A DNA stretch of 64,000 nucleotides from Novosphingobium sp. SG707 (GTDB taxonomy: Bacteria; Pseudomonadota; Alphaproteobacteria; Sphingomonadales; Sphingomonadaceae). Location of the stretch: contig NZ_JAAZQL010000006.1 in assembly GCF_012275515.1 (NCBI RefSeq), forward strand, positions 248,001 to 312,000, written 5' to 3'. The notes under the pieces are model-generated. The model was given only the letters and a program-made list of their open reading frames with translations. It searched no databases and was not told where the DNA came from. Positions within the stretch are counted from its first letter, which is position 1. Each line of letters begins with the position of its first letter. Both the position numbers and the translations under genes were made by a program. This document shows positions 27,720-36,644 of the stretch, in pieces.

Positions 27720-30209
27720 ATGATGAAACGTGGCTTTGCCGCGCTGCTTGGTGGTGGCGCGATGCTTGCTCTTGCCCAACCTGCTCTGGCCCAACCTGCT
27801 CTGGCCCAACCTGCTCTGGCCCAACCTGCTCTGGCCCAACCTGCTCTGGCCCAACCTGCTCTGGCCCAACCGGCCCTTGCCCAACAGACACCCGCCGCCG
27901 CAGGACAGAGTGAACTGGCGCCCGGCGAAATCGTGGTTACCGCACAAAAGCGCGCCGAACGTCTGCAGGATGTGCCGCTGGCCGTCACCGCCATTGCGGG
28001 CGAGGCGCTGGCCACGCGCGGGATCACCGACACCAAGAGCCTGACCCAGATTTCGCCCACGCTGTCCTATCAGCAGGGCAACAATCCGTCGAACTCCAGC
28101 TTCCGCATCCGCGGTATCGGCACGGCGGTCTTTGGTCAGGGCACGGAAAGCTCGGTTTCCACCGTGCTGGACGGCGTGGTCATGGCGCGTCAGGCGCAGG
28201 GTTTTTCCGATCTGGCCGATATTGAGCGGATCGAAGTGCTGCGCGGGCCGCAGGGCACGCTGTTCGGCAAGAATGCCACGGGCGGCGTGATCAACATCGT
28301 CACCGCCCGGCCCAGCAAAACCCTGACCGGCAAGATGAATGCAAGCATTGCCGAAAAGGGCGAATATCACCTGAACGGCACGGTGTCGGGGCCGCTCAGC
28401 GACAAGCTGGGCGTGCGCGTTTCCGGTTTTTACAACAAGGATGACGGCTACATCTATAACGTCACCCTGCGCCGCAAGACCAATGGCTATGAATCCTTCG
28501 GCCTGCGCGGCAAGATGGAGCTGGATCTGGGGCGGCTCAACCTGCTGGCGACCATCGATTATTCGAAGAACAACGCGCTCTGCTGCCAATCGGTGCTGAT
28601 CCGCTCGGACAATGCCAGCCTGACCACGCTGGTTGCGCCCGTCGTGCCGGGGCCAAACAATGTGCAGGTCGGCTCGAATGCCGACACCACCTCGCGCACC
28701 TCGCAGCAGACCTATTCGCTCGAGGCCAAATATGATCTGGATTTCGCCACGATCACCTCTGTCACCGCGTGGCAGCACTACAGCTTTGACAATACGGTCG
28801 ATGTCGATGGCATCAACACCGCCGTGCCGATCTTTACCGGCACCAATGCGGTGGCGCAGTATGACGTCAATGGCGGGCCCTTCACGCTGGGCGGGTTTAC
28901 CCAGGAATTGCGCATGTCCAATTCGGGCAAGCAGAAGCTGAATTACACCATTGGCGGGTTCTTTTCTGACACCACGCTGGACCGTGAATTCACTCGCCGC
29001 TTCGTCAATTGCACGGCCTCGGGTCTGACGCTTGGCGCGACTTGTCCCTCGACCAATCTGGCCGGTTTTTCGGGCCATCACCGCGCTCATCTGCGCCAGA
29101 GCCAGATCGCCGGTTTCGCCCAGTTCGACTACAATATCACCGGCGGCCTGAAGGCGCTGGGCGGGCTGCGCTGGCAGCATGAGACGATCTCGGTCTGGGG
29201 CAAGCAGGACACGACGCCTCCCTTTGCGGGCGATACGATCCTCCAGAGCGGCTATCCACTGACCGAGGGCACCTCGGCAGCCTCGGACGATGTGCTGACC
29301 GGCAAGATGGGTCTGCAATATGAATTCAACCGCCGCGCACAGGTCTATGCCTCCTATACGCGCGGCTATAAGGGGCAGTCGCTGGGCACGGAATTCACCC
29401 AGACCTTCAACAACAACCCGGTGGTCCAGCCCGAAACGGTAAATGCCTTCGAGGTCGGCTTCAAGGGCAGCACCGCCGATCGCAAGATCAGCATCGCGGT
29501 TGCGCTGTTCCTGGCCAAATACAAGAACCTTCAGGTTCAGGCCAACCGTTCGGACCCCTCGACCAACACGTTCACTTTCGTGACCACCAATGCCGGGGCC
29601 TCCGAAACCAAGGGTGTGGAAGTGGAAATGACGCTGCGCCCGTTTGAAGGGCTCAGCGTGGCCCTCTCGGGTAGCTATGTGAAGACCCGCTTCGATGCCG
29701 ACGGCATTGGCTGCCCGCTGCAAAATCAGGCGGCCTTCACCACCGTGACCACCGGATCGGCGGCGCCCGTCAACACCTGTTTCCGCTACAAGACGGGATC
29801 GAGCTTTGTGTCGAGCGCGGCGCAAAACATCGTTGGCGGCATCCTGCCCAACACGCCGACCTGGCGCCTTGGCGTCAATCCGCGCTATGAACATCCGCTG
29901 GCGGACAAAATCGCCTATGCCGATGTCAATGTGGCCTATCAGAGCAGCGTCAATTTCGCGCTGGAGCAGGACCCCTTGCAATGGCAACCGGCCTATACCA
30001 CCGTGGACGCCACAATCGGTCTGCGCGCCGAGGAGAAGGGGCTCTCCTTCTCGCTCTTCGTCAAGAACCTGACCGACCAGCGTTATTACACCGCGATGGG
30101 CACGCCGGGCCTGTTCACCACTCAGACGGTGACGCCGACCAACCGCATGGGCTTCCTGCCCAAGGGCGCGTTCCGCTATTTCGGGGCGACGGTGGGCTAT
30201 AAGTTCTAA
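27720..30209 (+). CDS. TonB-dependent receptor 2 of the sulfatase island, repeat-bearing leader
   Basis: An 829-residue outer-membrane receptor. The start at 27720 follows a GGGGGA site; an ATG at 27708 lies ahead of that site. The leader is followed by eight copies of Ala-Leu-Ala-Gln-Pro, then a TonB-box-like EIVVTAQKRAERLQDVP, the plug (RIRGIGTAVFG, IERIEVLRGPQGTLFGKNATGG) and a barrel ending in GYKF. It shares long blocks with TonB receptor 1 (for example VDGVVMAR and QGFSDLADIERIEVL), so they are paralogues. It likely imports a related substrate and is divergent from the three-sulfatase operon. Confidence 0.93.
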   Translation: MMKRGFAALLGGGAMLALAQPALAQPALAQPALAQPALAQPALAQPALAQPALAQQTPAAAGQSELAPGEIVVTAQKRAERLQDVPLAVTAIAGEALATRGITDTKSLTQISPTLSYQQGNNPSNSSFRIRGIGTAVFGQGTESSVSTVLDGVVMARQAQGFSDLADIERIEVLRGPQGTLFGKNATGGVINIVTARPSKTLTGKMNASIAEKGEYHLNGTVSGPLSDKLGVRVSGFYNKDDGYIYNVTLRRKTNGYESFGLRGKMELDLGRLNLLATIDYSKNNALCCQSVLIRSDNASLTTLVAPVVPGPNNVQVGSNADTTSRTSQQTYSLEAKYDLDFATITSVTAWQHYSFDNTVDVDGINTAVPIFTGTNAVAQYDVNGGPFTLGGFTQELRMSNSGKQKLNYTIGGFFSDTTLDREFTRRFVNCTASGLTLGATCPSTNLAGFSGHHRAHLRQSQIAGFAQFDYNITGGLKALGGLRWQHETISVWGKQDTTPPFAGDTILQSGYPLTEGTSAASDDVLTGKMGLQYEFNRRAQVYASYTRGYKGQSLGTEFTQTFNNNPVVQPETVNAFEVGFKGSTADRKISIAVALFLAKYKNLQVQANRSDPSTNTFTFVTTNAGASETKGVEVEMTLRPFEGLSVALSGSYVKTRFDADGIGCPLQNQAAFTTVTTGSAAPVNTCFRYKTGSSFVSSAAQNIVGGILPNTPTWRLGVNPRYEHPLADKIAYADVNVAYQSSVNFALEQDPLQWQPAYTTVDATIGLRAEEKGLSFSLFVKNLTDQRYYTAMGTPGLFTTQTVTPTNRMGFLPKGAFRYFGATVGYKF
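27768..27887 (+). repeat. Eight tandem 15-bp repeats in the receptor leader
   Basis: The unit GCTCTGGCCCAACCT, encoding ALAQP, occurs eight times. Units 2-7 are essentially identical; the first (CTTGCC) and last (GCCCTTGCC) differ slightly. The repeats cover the end of the signal peptide and the mature N-terminus. Unit length is a multiple of three, so copy-number change keeps the frame. Confidence 0.97.
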
Positions 30210-30211
30210 AA

Positions 30212-30265
30212 TGGCCAAGGTTGGGGAGATTGGAGGGGGATACCCCTGCAATCTCCCCACCGGCC
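30212..30265. terminator. Long nested hairpin after TonB receptor 2
   Basis: GGGGAGATTG (30223-30232) pairs with CAATCTCCCC (30249-30258), with an inner AGGGG/CCCCT stem and an outer TGGCC/GGCCA pair. It starts three bases after the receptor stop. There is no T tract, so it may stop transcription or protect the 3' end. Confidence 0.5.
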
Positions 30266-30321
30266 AAATGGCGCATCGGGCTTTGCCCTGTTGATTACCG
30301 CGTTCAGGCCCCTATTAGCGC

Positions 30322-32454
30322 ATGCCCATTTCACCGCGTTTGCGCCGCCATCACCTTCTGCCTATCCTGCTCGGCCTTGCCTGTCTGGGCGCCGGACCGG
30401 TGCTTGGCGGAGAGAGTTTGCCGGTCTCGGCCGTGGTTCATACAGACAGCACAAACGGGGCACGCTTCGATCCGGCCGAGGCCCTTGGGGCGGGGATTGA
30501 TGGTGGCGCGGGCGGCGCGGCGGGGCGGCTTCTCACCCGGCACAACGTCTCCGCCATGCGCAGCGCCCGTCTGACCCGGCTGACCTATCGGCTGCGCACA
30601 GAGCTGGGCATCGAGAACTGGCACTGGAACCCGGAGGGGCAATGGAGCGATCCGGCCCACCAACAAGGCTATTGGACATCCAGCGACCGCGCGAAAAAGT
30701 CGATCCGCGTCTCATGGGGCTACAAGCTGCCGCGGCGGGGGGACACGATCGACAATGCCAATGACCGGGATTATTCACGCCTGACCGACGGCGACGAGAC
30801 GAGCTTCTGGAAATCCAATCCCTATCTCGACGCCGCCTTCCTCAAGGATGGGCGCCCGCATGAGCAATGGCTGCTGCTGCGGTTCGACAATCCGGTTGAT
30901 ATTGATGCCGTCAGGATCGCCTGGGGCACGCCTTATGCCGCCGCCTACAAGGTCCAGTATTGGTCGAGCGACAATGACTATGGGCCGGGCGCGCATTGGA
31001 TCACCTTTGACCATGGCGTCCTAACCGGCGGAAAGGGCGGCGATGTGCTGCTGAAACTGGCCGAGCGGCCGGTCAGCGTGAAATATCTGCGCGTGCTGCT
31101 TGAGCAAGGGTCGCAAACCGCGCCGCCGGGGGCCAGGGACTGGCGCGACCGGGCCGGTTTTGCCGTGCGCGAGATCGGGGCAGGGCGGATCGGGCCGGAT
31201 GGCAGGCTGGTCGATCTTGTCCGCCATGCCGCCGACAAGACGGGGCAGACATTCACCCATGTCTCCTCCACCGATCCGTGGCATCGCTCCATTGATCGCG
31301 ACCCGAACTTGGAGCAGCCCGGCCTTGACCGCGTGTTCCGCAGCGGGCTCGGCAATGGGCGGCCGATCCTGCTGCCGGTGGGCGTGCTGTTTGATACGCC
31401 CGAGAATGCGGCGGCGGCTTTGCGCTATGTGCGATGGCGGCGCTATCCGGTGACGCAGGTGGAATTGGGAGAGGAGCCCGACGGGCAATTCGGCAATGCC
31501 GATGATTATGCCGCGCTCTACCTTGCCTGGGTGGACCGGCTGCGCCCTATCGCCTCCGCCATCCATTTCGGCGGCCCCAGTTCGCAAAGCGCGCTGAGCG
31601 AGACATGGCTCAATTCCGACCCGGATCGCTCATGGAACCGCCACTTTATCCGCGCCCTGCAGGATCGCGGTCGCCTGTCGGACCTGCAGTTCTACTCTTT
31701 CGAATTCTACCCCTTCGATGACATTTGCGGCGACATTCCCGCCAAGCTGATCGAGGAGGACCGCCTGATGGAGCGGCTGATGGCGCGATTGACGGCCGAG
31801 GGGGTGGGGCCGGATATTCCCCGGATCATCACCGAATATGGTTTTTCCGCCTATTCCGGCCGCGCCATGGCCGAAATGCCCAGCGCCCTGCTGATGGCCA
31901 ATATCATCGGCCAATTCCTGAACGAAAGGGGCAGCGCGGCCTATCTGTTCGGCTATGGTCCGAATGTGCCGGTCAATCAGAACATGGCCTGCGCCGGTTA
32001 TGGCAACATGGCCCTGCACATGGCCGACCGAAATGGGCAGGCGGCCACACCGCTGCCCAGCTATCACACTGCCCGCCTGTTGACCCGGGACTGGCTGATG
32101 TCCAGGGGCATGCATCAATTTCTGCCGGTTGAGATGAAGGATGGCGCCGACCCTGCGGTTCGCCTTTTTGCCATCCGGCGGCCCGATGGTAAGCTGGGCC
32201 TGATGGCCATCAACCGCAGCCCGGATCGGACGGTTGATCTGCATGTCATGGCTCAGGGCGCCCATGGAGCGGCCCGCCCGATCGCGGGCCGCGTGAAGCT
32301 GAGCCTTTTTGGCCCGGACCAATATGCCTGGATCGACCAGGGCCCGGCGAGCCGCCCCGCCCGCTCCGCCCCTCCGGCAAGGACGTCCGCTTCTATGGGC
32401 GATCTGAATATCGTGCTGAAGCCGATGAGTTTGGCGGCGGTGATTGCACCTTGA
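30322..32454 (+). CDS. Probable clan GH-A glycosidase with discoidin-like domain
   Basis: A 710-residue exported protein with a leader (LLPILLGLACLGAGPVLGG). About residues 130-280 look like an F5/8-type discoidin fold (SRLTDGDETSFWKSNP, LLLRFDNPVDIDAVRIAWG, VKYLRVLLEQ). The rest resembles a TIM-barrel glycosidase: VELGEEPDGQF supplies a Glu before Pro (E385) in the acid/base position and IITEYGFSAYSG supplies a nucleophile Glu (E505), 120 residues apart as in GH39/GH51-like enzymes. A beta-rich tail (LGLMAINRSPDRTVDLHV) follows. The exact family and substrate are not recognised. It sits right after the sulfatase island and may remove sugars from the desulfated glycan. Confidence 0.6.
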   Translation: MPISPRLRRHHLLPILLGLACLGAGPVLGGESLPVSAVVHTDSTNGARFDPAEALGAGIDGGAGGAAGRLLTRHNVSAMRSARLTRLTYRLRTELGIENWHWNPEGQWSDPAHQQGYWTSSDRAKKSIRVSWGYKLPRRGDTIDNANDRDYSRLTDGDETSFWKSNPYLDAAFLKDGRPHEQWLLLRFDNPVDIDAVRIAWGTPYAAAYKVQYWSSDNDYGPGAHWITFDHGVLTGGKGGDVLLKLAERPVSVKYLRVLLEQGSQTAPPGARDWRDRAGFAVREIGAGRIGPDGRLVDLVRHAADKTGQTFTHVSSTDPWHRSIDRDPNLEQPGLDRVFRSGLGNGRPILLPVGVLFDTPENAAAALRYVRWRRYPVTQVELGEEPDGQFGNADDYAALYLAWVDRLRPIASAIHFGGPSSQSALSETWLNSDPDRSWNRHFIRALQDRGRLSDLQFYSFEFYPFDDICGDIPAKLIEEDRLMERLMARLTAEGVGPDIPRIITEYGFSAYSGRAMAEMPSALLMANIIGQFLNERGSAAYLFGYGPNVPVNQNMACAGYGNMALHMADRNGQAATPLPSYHTARLLTRDWLMSRGMHQFLPVEMKDGADPAVRLFAIRRPDGKLGLMAINRSPDRTVDLHVMAQGAHGAARPIAGRVKLSLFGPDQYAWIDQGPASRPARSAPPARTSASMGDLNIVLKPMSLAAVIAP

Positions 32455-32572
32455 TAAGTCATCGACAAAGGCTTTTTCTGCGCTGAAAAATAAGCATCAA
32501 GACCGATTTGGACTGGTTTTAAATAACTTCATGGCTAAGCATGGGCGAAATTGGCGGTCCGAGGGGTTATTG

Positions 32573-33649
32573 ATGCGAAGGAATAGTCTTGGTCTGGTGC
32601 TGGCATTCGGCTTTTCGGCGATGTTTGCCGCAACGGCCGCGCAGGCGGAACTGAAGCCCATTCCTTCCAAGGCCGGAAAGGACTGGCGCCATGCGTTGAC
32701 CGGCACCACTTTTCCGCCGCAGATCGGCGAGCTGCCGCGCAGGAACATTGCCGATTACGGCAACCAGCAACTCGACATCGCCGCGATTTATGAGCAACCG
32801 GAAACCGGGACCGTGGCAACGGTCTATGTCTATCGGGCCGGATTGCCGGATGCTTCGATTTGGCATGATCGCATCCTCAAGGTGATGGGCGGCGCAGGGC
32901 TGGGCGAGGTCGATCAGAGCAAGAAGGTCACCACTATCTTCACCCCCAAGGGGCAGGGCGAAAACAGCGGCATCCGCTCGGTGGTTCCGCTGTCGGGCAA
33001 AGCGCAGGCGGCGAGCGGGGTGGCTGTGTTTGCGCATGATGACTGGCTGATTGTGGTCCGCATGACGAGTGCGAGCCTTGCGCCTGCCGATCTGGACCCG
33101 GCCCTCGCCACCTTTGTCGATGCTCTGGGCATTGGGGCGGCAAAAAATCCTGCGACGGCGGCCTATGGCATCACCCCTTGCGCCCAGCCTTTCCCGACCC
33201 AGACTGTTGAGCGCGGCGCGCGCGACATGACCGGGGGTCTGTTGGCAGGCGCTCTGATGCAGGTGGTCGAGGAAGGCAAGGTCAAGCCGGACAAGGGCGA
33301 GGGAGCGTCCGAAATTCCGCATTATTGCTCTGATCCCGGCGCCGTTGTCGATTACGGCGCCTATCGCAACGAGAAGGATGCCGGTAACTATCTGATAGCG
33401 GTGGGGGATGATGGCAATGTGATCTGGCTGGCCCCCGACACCATGGCCGCGCTTCTGGATGAGAAAAAGAGCGGTCAATATGCGATGACGCTGACAACTG
33501 TGGCCAATCGGGTCAGTTATGCGCCCTTCACCGCCATGCCGAGCCCGGCGCAGGTGATGAAGGTGCTGCAAAGCGAAAGGCCGATTTCGGTGGTGAACCG
33601 GGCGATCGGCAAATCGAAGAACAAAACCATCACCATCGCTCCCGATTAG
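32573..33649 (+). CDS. Exported protein of unknown function
   Basis: A 358-residue protein with a clear signal peptide (RRNSLGLVLAFGFSAMFAATAAQA) after the ATG at 32573, which has GAGGGG upstream; the longer frame from 32444 overlaps the glycosidase. The mature part shows YEQPETGTVATVYVYRAGLPDASIW and two Cys (TPCAQPF, HYCSDPG) that could pair in the periplasm. No catalytic motif is recognised. It is 118 bases after the glycosidase and may or may not belong to the island. Confidence 0.7.
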   Translation: MRRNSLGLVLAFGFSAMFAATAAQAELKPIPSKAGKDWRHALTGTTFPPQIGELPRRNIADYGNQQLDIAAIYEQPETGTVATVYVYRAGLPDASIWHDRILKVMGGAGLGEVDQSKKVTTIFTPKGQGENSGIRSVVPLSGKAQAASGVAVFAHDDWLIVVRMTSASLAPADLDPALATFVDALGIGAAKNPATAAYGITPCAQPFPTQTVERGARDMTGGLLAGALMQVVEEGKVKPDKGEGASEIPHYCSDPGAVVDYGAYRNEKDAGNYLIAVGDDGNVIWLAPDTMAALLDEKKSGQYAMTLTTVANRVSYAPFTAMPSPAQVMKVLQSERPISVVNRAIGKSKNKTITIAPD

Positions 33650-33960
33650 GTCCTGCTCAGCCCGATCGCAGGAATATCGGGCCATTTTCCGTTTCCTCAA
33701 CCAGCATTATGAGACCATGCTCTCAGCCTTCCTCTCATGCCGGTATCCATGCGCGGGGTTTGGGATCTGCCCGGCCATTGCCGGTTATCATCAGACGTCA
33801 GCGATAGCCGGGCCATCGTCCGGGAGATCGACGTGGTTTTCTGGGAAACAGTCTTTACCCCGAGACGTATTTTGATTTCCGGTGTGTCGAACTGGACGGC
33901 TGCCGGGGCGTTCGACGAAGAGGGGGAAGTTCTCTTTCGCGAAATGAAGCCATTCTCGGC
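33650..33960. other. 311-base gap with a weak hairpin
   Basis: No convincing gene. GCCCGAT (33660-33666) / ATCGGGC (33676-33682) is a short hairpin after the stop of the preceding gene and may be its terminator, followed by CATTTTCC. A small plus-strand frame at 33737-34024 has no recognisable features and overlaps the O-methyltransferase in antisense. Confidence 0.5.
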
Positions 33961-34641
33961 TCAGCGCTTTGCGCCGATCCACATGGAGAGTTCGATATCC
34001 TCGGCAAAGGGCAGGGAGAGGTAGCCCTGACCGGGCGCGCGTACTTTGGCCAGATAGTGTGGGCAATAATCGGCATTGTCGGCAAGGATGAGAGCGCCGG
34101 GGCGCAGATGCGGCTCGACCAGGGCCAGAACGTCGGGATAGAGCGCCTTGGCCCCGTCGAGCAGCACGAGATCGATGCCATCGGGCAGGCCATGGGCCAA
34201 TGTTTCCAGCGCATCGCCCGCGCGGATTTCTACCAGATCGGCAAGGCCAGCCTGCGCCAGATGGTCGGCGGCGCGGGCGATCTTGGAAGGTTCGAATTCG
34301 GCGGTGATGATCCGGGCGTCTGGCACGCCATTGTCGCGCAGCGCCGCAGCCAGATGCAGCGTCGACAGGCCGAACGAGGTGCCAAACTCAACAATATGGC
34401 GCGCGTTCATAGCCCGCGCCAGCATGTAGAGCAGCCGCCCCGCCTCACGCGAGACGGGCAGGGCAATGTCTTTGAGATGGGTGTAAAGCTCACGCCATTC
34501 GGCCTTGCTTTGCATCAGCCGGTCGATCTCTTCGGGCGAAGTCTGGGCAAAGATGGGCAGGTTTTCCGGGCGCAAGGCATCGGCCTGGGCAAACAGGTGG
34601 GTCAGCAGCGGGGCAACAGGGGCGGTGGTCAGGGTGGTCAT
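33961..34641 (-). CDS. SAM-dependent O-methyltransferase (class I, caffeoyl-CoA OMT type)
   Basis: A 226-residue methyltransferase. HIVEFGTSFGLSTLHLAAAL is the SAM glycine motif (approximately residues 80-100), AEFEPSKIARAADHLAQAGL is motif II with the acidic ribose-binding residue, and VLLDGAKALYPDVLALVEPHL fits the metal/substrate region of the cation-dependent O-methyltransferases of the OMT3 family. The start at 34641 has GGAGACG upstream; the longer frame would cross the TetR control region. It is divergent from TetR, which probably controls it. The substrate, perhaps a catechol, is unknown. Confidence 0.85.
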   Translation of the reverse strand: MTTLTTAPVAPLLTHLFAQADALRPENLPIFAQTSPEEIDRLMQSKAEWRELYTHLKDIALPVSREAGRLLYMLARAMNARHIVEFGTSFGLSTLHLAAALRDNGVPDARIITAEFEPSKIARAADHLAQAGLADLVEIRAGDALETLAHGLPDGIDLVLLDGAKALYPDVLALVEPHLRPGALILADNADYCPHYLAKVRAPGQGYLSLPFAEDIELSMWIGAKR

Positions 34642-34682
34642 GATCGTCTCCGGGGATGGGGAGTTGTCCTGAGCGCAAAAAT

Positions 34683-34698
34683 ATGAGCAATTACTCAT
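34683..34698. promoter_or_regulatory. Operator-like palindrome between OMT and TetR
   Basis: ATGAGCAATTACTCAT: arms ATGAG/CTCAT around AATT with a single mismatched pair. It lies between the divergent starts and just before the chosen TetR start, as expected for an autoregulating TetR site. Confidence 0.6.
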
Positions 34699-34727
34699 CT
34701 TTTCTAATCGCATTGGCAGGATCAGCG

Positions 34728-35366
34728 ATGGATACGCCCGCAAACCCCCGTCTTTCCTCGCGCAAACAGCCGCAGCAACAGCGTTCGGCACAGGCCGTGA
34801 CGGCGATTCTTCAGGCCGCTGCTCAGGTTTTGACCACCCATGGCGCGGCGCGTTTTACCACTGCGCGTGTGGCCGAAAGGGCGGGGATCAGCATCGGCTC
34901 GCTCTATCAATATTTTCCGAACAAGGCCGCGATCCTGTTCCGCCTGCAAAGCGACGAATGGCGCGAGACGCGCGGGATGCTGAATGCCATGCTGGCCGAT
35001 ACTGCTGTGCCGCCGCCCGAGCGGCTGCGCGCGGTGGTGCGCGCCTTTATCGCCTCCGAGGCCGAGGAGGCGCAGATGCGTCAGGCGCTGGAGGATGCCG
35101 CACCGCTCTATCGCGACGAGCCCGAGGCGCAGGCGGCGCAAGGCGAGGGGAGCGGGGCGCTGCTCGGCCTGCTGCGTGAAGCCGCGCCGGGCGTGTCGGA
35201 CGATGCGCTGCGCGTTGCTGCCGACACGATGCTGGCCGCCTTCAAGGCGCTGGGCAAACCGCTGTCCCTGCGTGATGAGGGCGAACGTCTGGTCCGGACG
35301 GAGGCACTGGCCGATATGCTCTGTGCCTATCTGGCGTGGTTGGGCGTCGACGGGGCCGCGACTTAA
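34728..35366 (+). CDS. TetR family regulator (OMT-linked)
   Basis: A 212-residue regulator. The helix-turn-helix reads TTARVAERAGISIGSLYQYFPNKAAILF (residues about 42-69), the canonical TetR pattern; the C-terminal helical ligand domain is variable. The start at 34728 follows GGCAGGA and leaves the palindrome at 34683 free as operator; the longer frame from 34656 would translate through it. It is divergent from the O-methyltransferase and its stop overlaps the convergent MFS gene by three bases. Confidence 0.9.
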   Translation: MDTPANPRLSSRKQPQQQRSAQAVTAILQAAAQVLTTHGAARFTTARVAERAGISIGSLYQYFPNKAAILFRLQSDEWRETRGMLNAMLADTAVPPPERLRAVVRAFIASEAEEAQMRQALEDAAPLYRDEPEAQAAQGEGSGALLGLLREAAPGVSDDALRVAADTMLAAFKALGKPLSLRDEGERLVRTEALADMLCAYLAWLGVDGAAT

Positions 35367-36640
35367 TTATATCGGCCCGCAGTATCCGGCACCAAGCCGT
35401 CAAAGCCGAGATGGTCGCGCATGGCAAAACACAGCCCGGCAGCGATGATACAGGCCGATGCGCAGACCAGCAGCACAAGATGCATTGCGGAGCCAAGCAC
35501 ATTCTGGTGGCTGGCCTGCATCGCCAGCAGGGTGATGAGGACCGCGGGCAAGGTGTTGGCAAGGTTCATATAACCCAACCAACGCCCCTTCTTGCGCGAG
35601 GAGGTGATGATCTCGGCAACAAAGGCCGCCTCGACGGAGAAAAAGGCCGCCTGCGCCAGATGAAACAGCGCATAGGCCACGGCCAGCATCCACCATCCCG
35701 GCGCCGTGGCAAAACCCGTCAGCGCCAGCGCGGCCAAGAGCGCGCTGCCGATCATCAGGCTGCGCCGGTCGGCCAGCATGTCGGACAGGCGGCCAAAGGC
35801 CACCGCGCCGCAGCAGGCCGCAAGCGCGGCCCAGAGCGACAGCCAGCCCACCGCCGTATCGGCCGTCAACCGGCTGGCCGCCATCGGCCCCTGCATCACA
35901 AACGCGATATAGGGATAGAGATAATTGGTCAGCAAGGCCGCGCCCAGTTGCAGCAAGAAGCGCGCCCACCAGGCCAGCGCAAGATTACGCAGGAGGAGCG
36001 GCGTCCGTCCACCCGCATCGCCCACCGGCATGGGCGCAGGCTGCGGTTTCAAAGGCGATCCAAAGGGCCAGAAGACCAGCAGCGGCAAGACGCAGGCGGC
36101 GACAAGCGCGATTGTGAAGGCAAACCCGGTCGATCCATCAACCGGCGCGGCCCATGCGATGACGGCCACCGAACCATTGGCCACCGGCACGCCGCAATTG
36201 AGGAAACCGGCGATGTTTCCCTTGCGCTCATCGGGAATATAATCCGCGATCAGCGGCCCTATCGGCCCCAGCAGCAGGTTGACCGCGATCTGAAAAGCGA
36301 TGACCCCCAGGGCAAGCACCGGCGGGCTGTATGAAAAAGCCAGCACGCCGTAGCTGGCGAACAGGCAGGCCAGGCCGCCCGCGATGGCCCTTCGACGGTT
36401 GCCGCGACGGGTCATCGCGCGGTCGCTGATCTGTCCCGCCGCAATATTGGCCAGACTGGCGGTGATCCCGCCCGCCAGCACCAACATGGCGAGCAGATGT
36501 TCGCCGCCCGCCGCAACCCCGATCGAGGCCACCCGGCGCGGCAGGAGCAGCACCAGAAAGGGCATAAAGGCGATATTGGCGCCCATATAGGCCAGAACAT
36601 AGAAGGCCTCGCCCACCGAAAGAGGTCTTTTGCCCACCAT
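35363..36640 (-). CDS. MFS transporter, sugar/glycoside-type (LacI-linked)
   Basis: A 425-residue membrane protein with about 12 hydrophobic helices. It opens SVGEAFYVLAYMGANIAFMPFLVLLLP, has the cytoplasmic loop QISDRAMTRRGNRRRAIA between helices 2 and 3 and FGRLSDMLADRRSLMIG in the second half, as in the MFS symporters linked to glucosidase loci in sphingomonads and Caulobacter. It follows LacI regulator 3 by four bases, so they form one transcript. I infer import of a glucoside released by the GH3 enzyme. The longer frame to 36721 would overlap the LacI gene. Confidence 0.85.
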   Translation of the reverse strand: MVGKRPLSVGEAFYVLAYMGANIAFMPFLVLLLPRRVASIGVAAGGEHLLAMLVLAGGITASLANIAAGQISDRAMTRRGNRRRAIAGGLACLFASYGVLAFSYSPPVLALGVIAFQIAVNLLLGPIGPLIADYIPDERKGNIAGFLNCGVPVANGSVAVIAWAAPVDGSTGFAFTIALVAACVLPLLVFWPFGSPLKPQPAPMPVGDAGGRTPLLLRNLALAWWARFLLQLGAALLTNYLYPYIAFVMQGPMAASRLTADTAVGWLSLWAALAACCGAVAFGRLSDMLADRRSLMIGSALLAALALTGFATAPGWWMLAVAYALFHLAQAAFFSVEAAFVAEIITSSRKKGRWLGYMNLANTLPAVLITLLAMQASHQNVLGSAMHLVLLVCASACIIAAGLCFAMRDHLGFDGLVPDTAGRYN

Positions 36641-36644
36641 CGGT

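Noticed and set aside
27768..27887. CRISPR-like array
   Set aside because: The repeats are contiguous 15-bp coding units without spacers and no cas gene is present.
27522..30260. A 912-residue minus-strand frame opposite TonB receptor 2
   Set aside because: Antisense shadow of a well-supported receptor gene; no domain features.
33737..34024. A 95-residue plus-strand frame between the exported unknown and the O-methyltransferase
   Set aside because: Overlaps the 3' end of the methyltransferase in antisense and has no recognisable feature or ribosome binding site.
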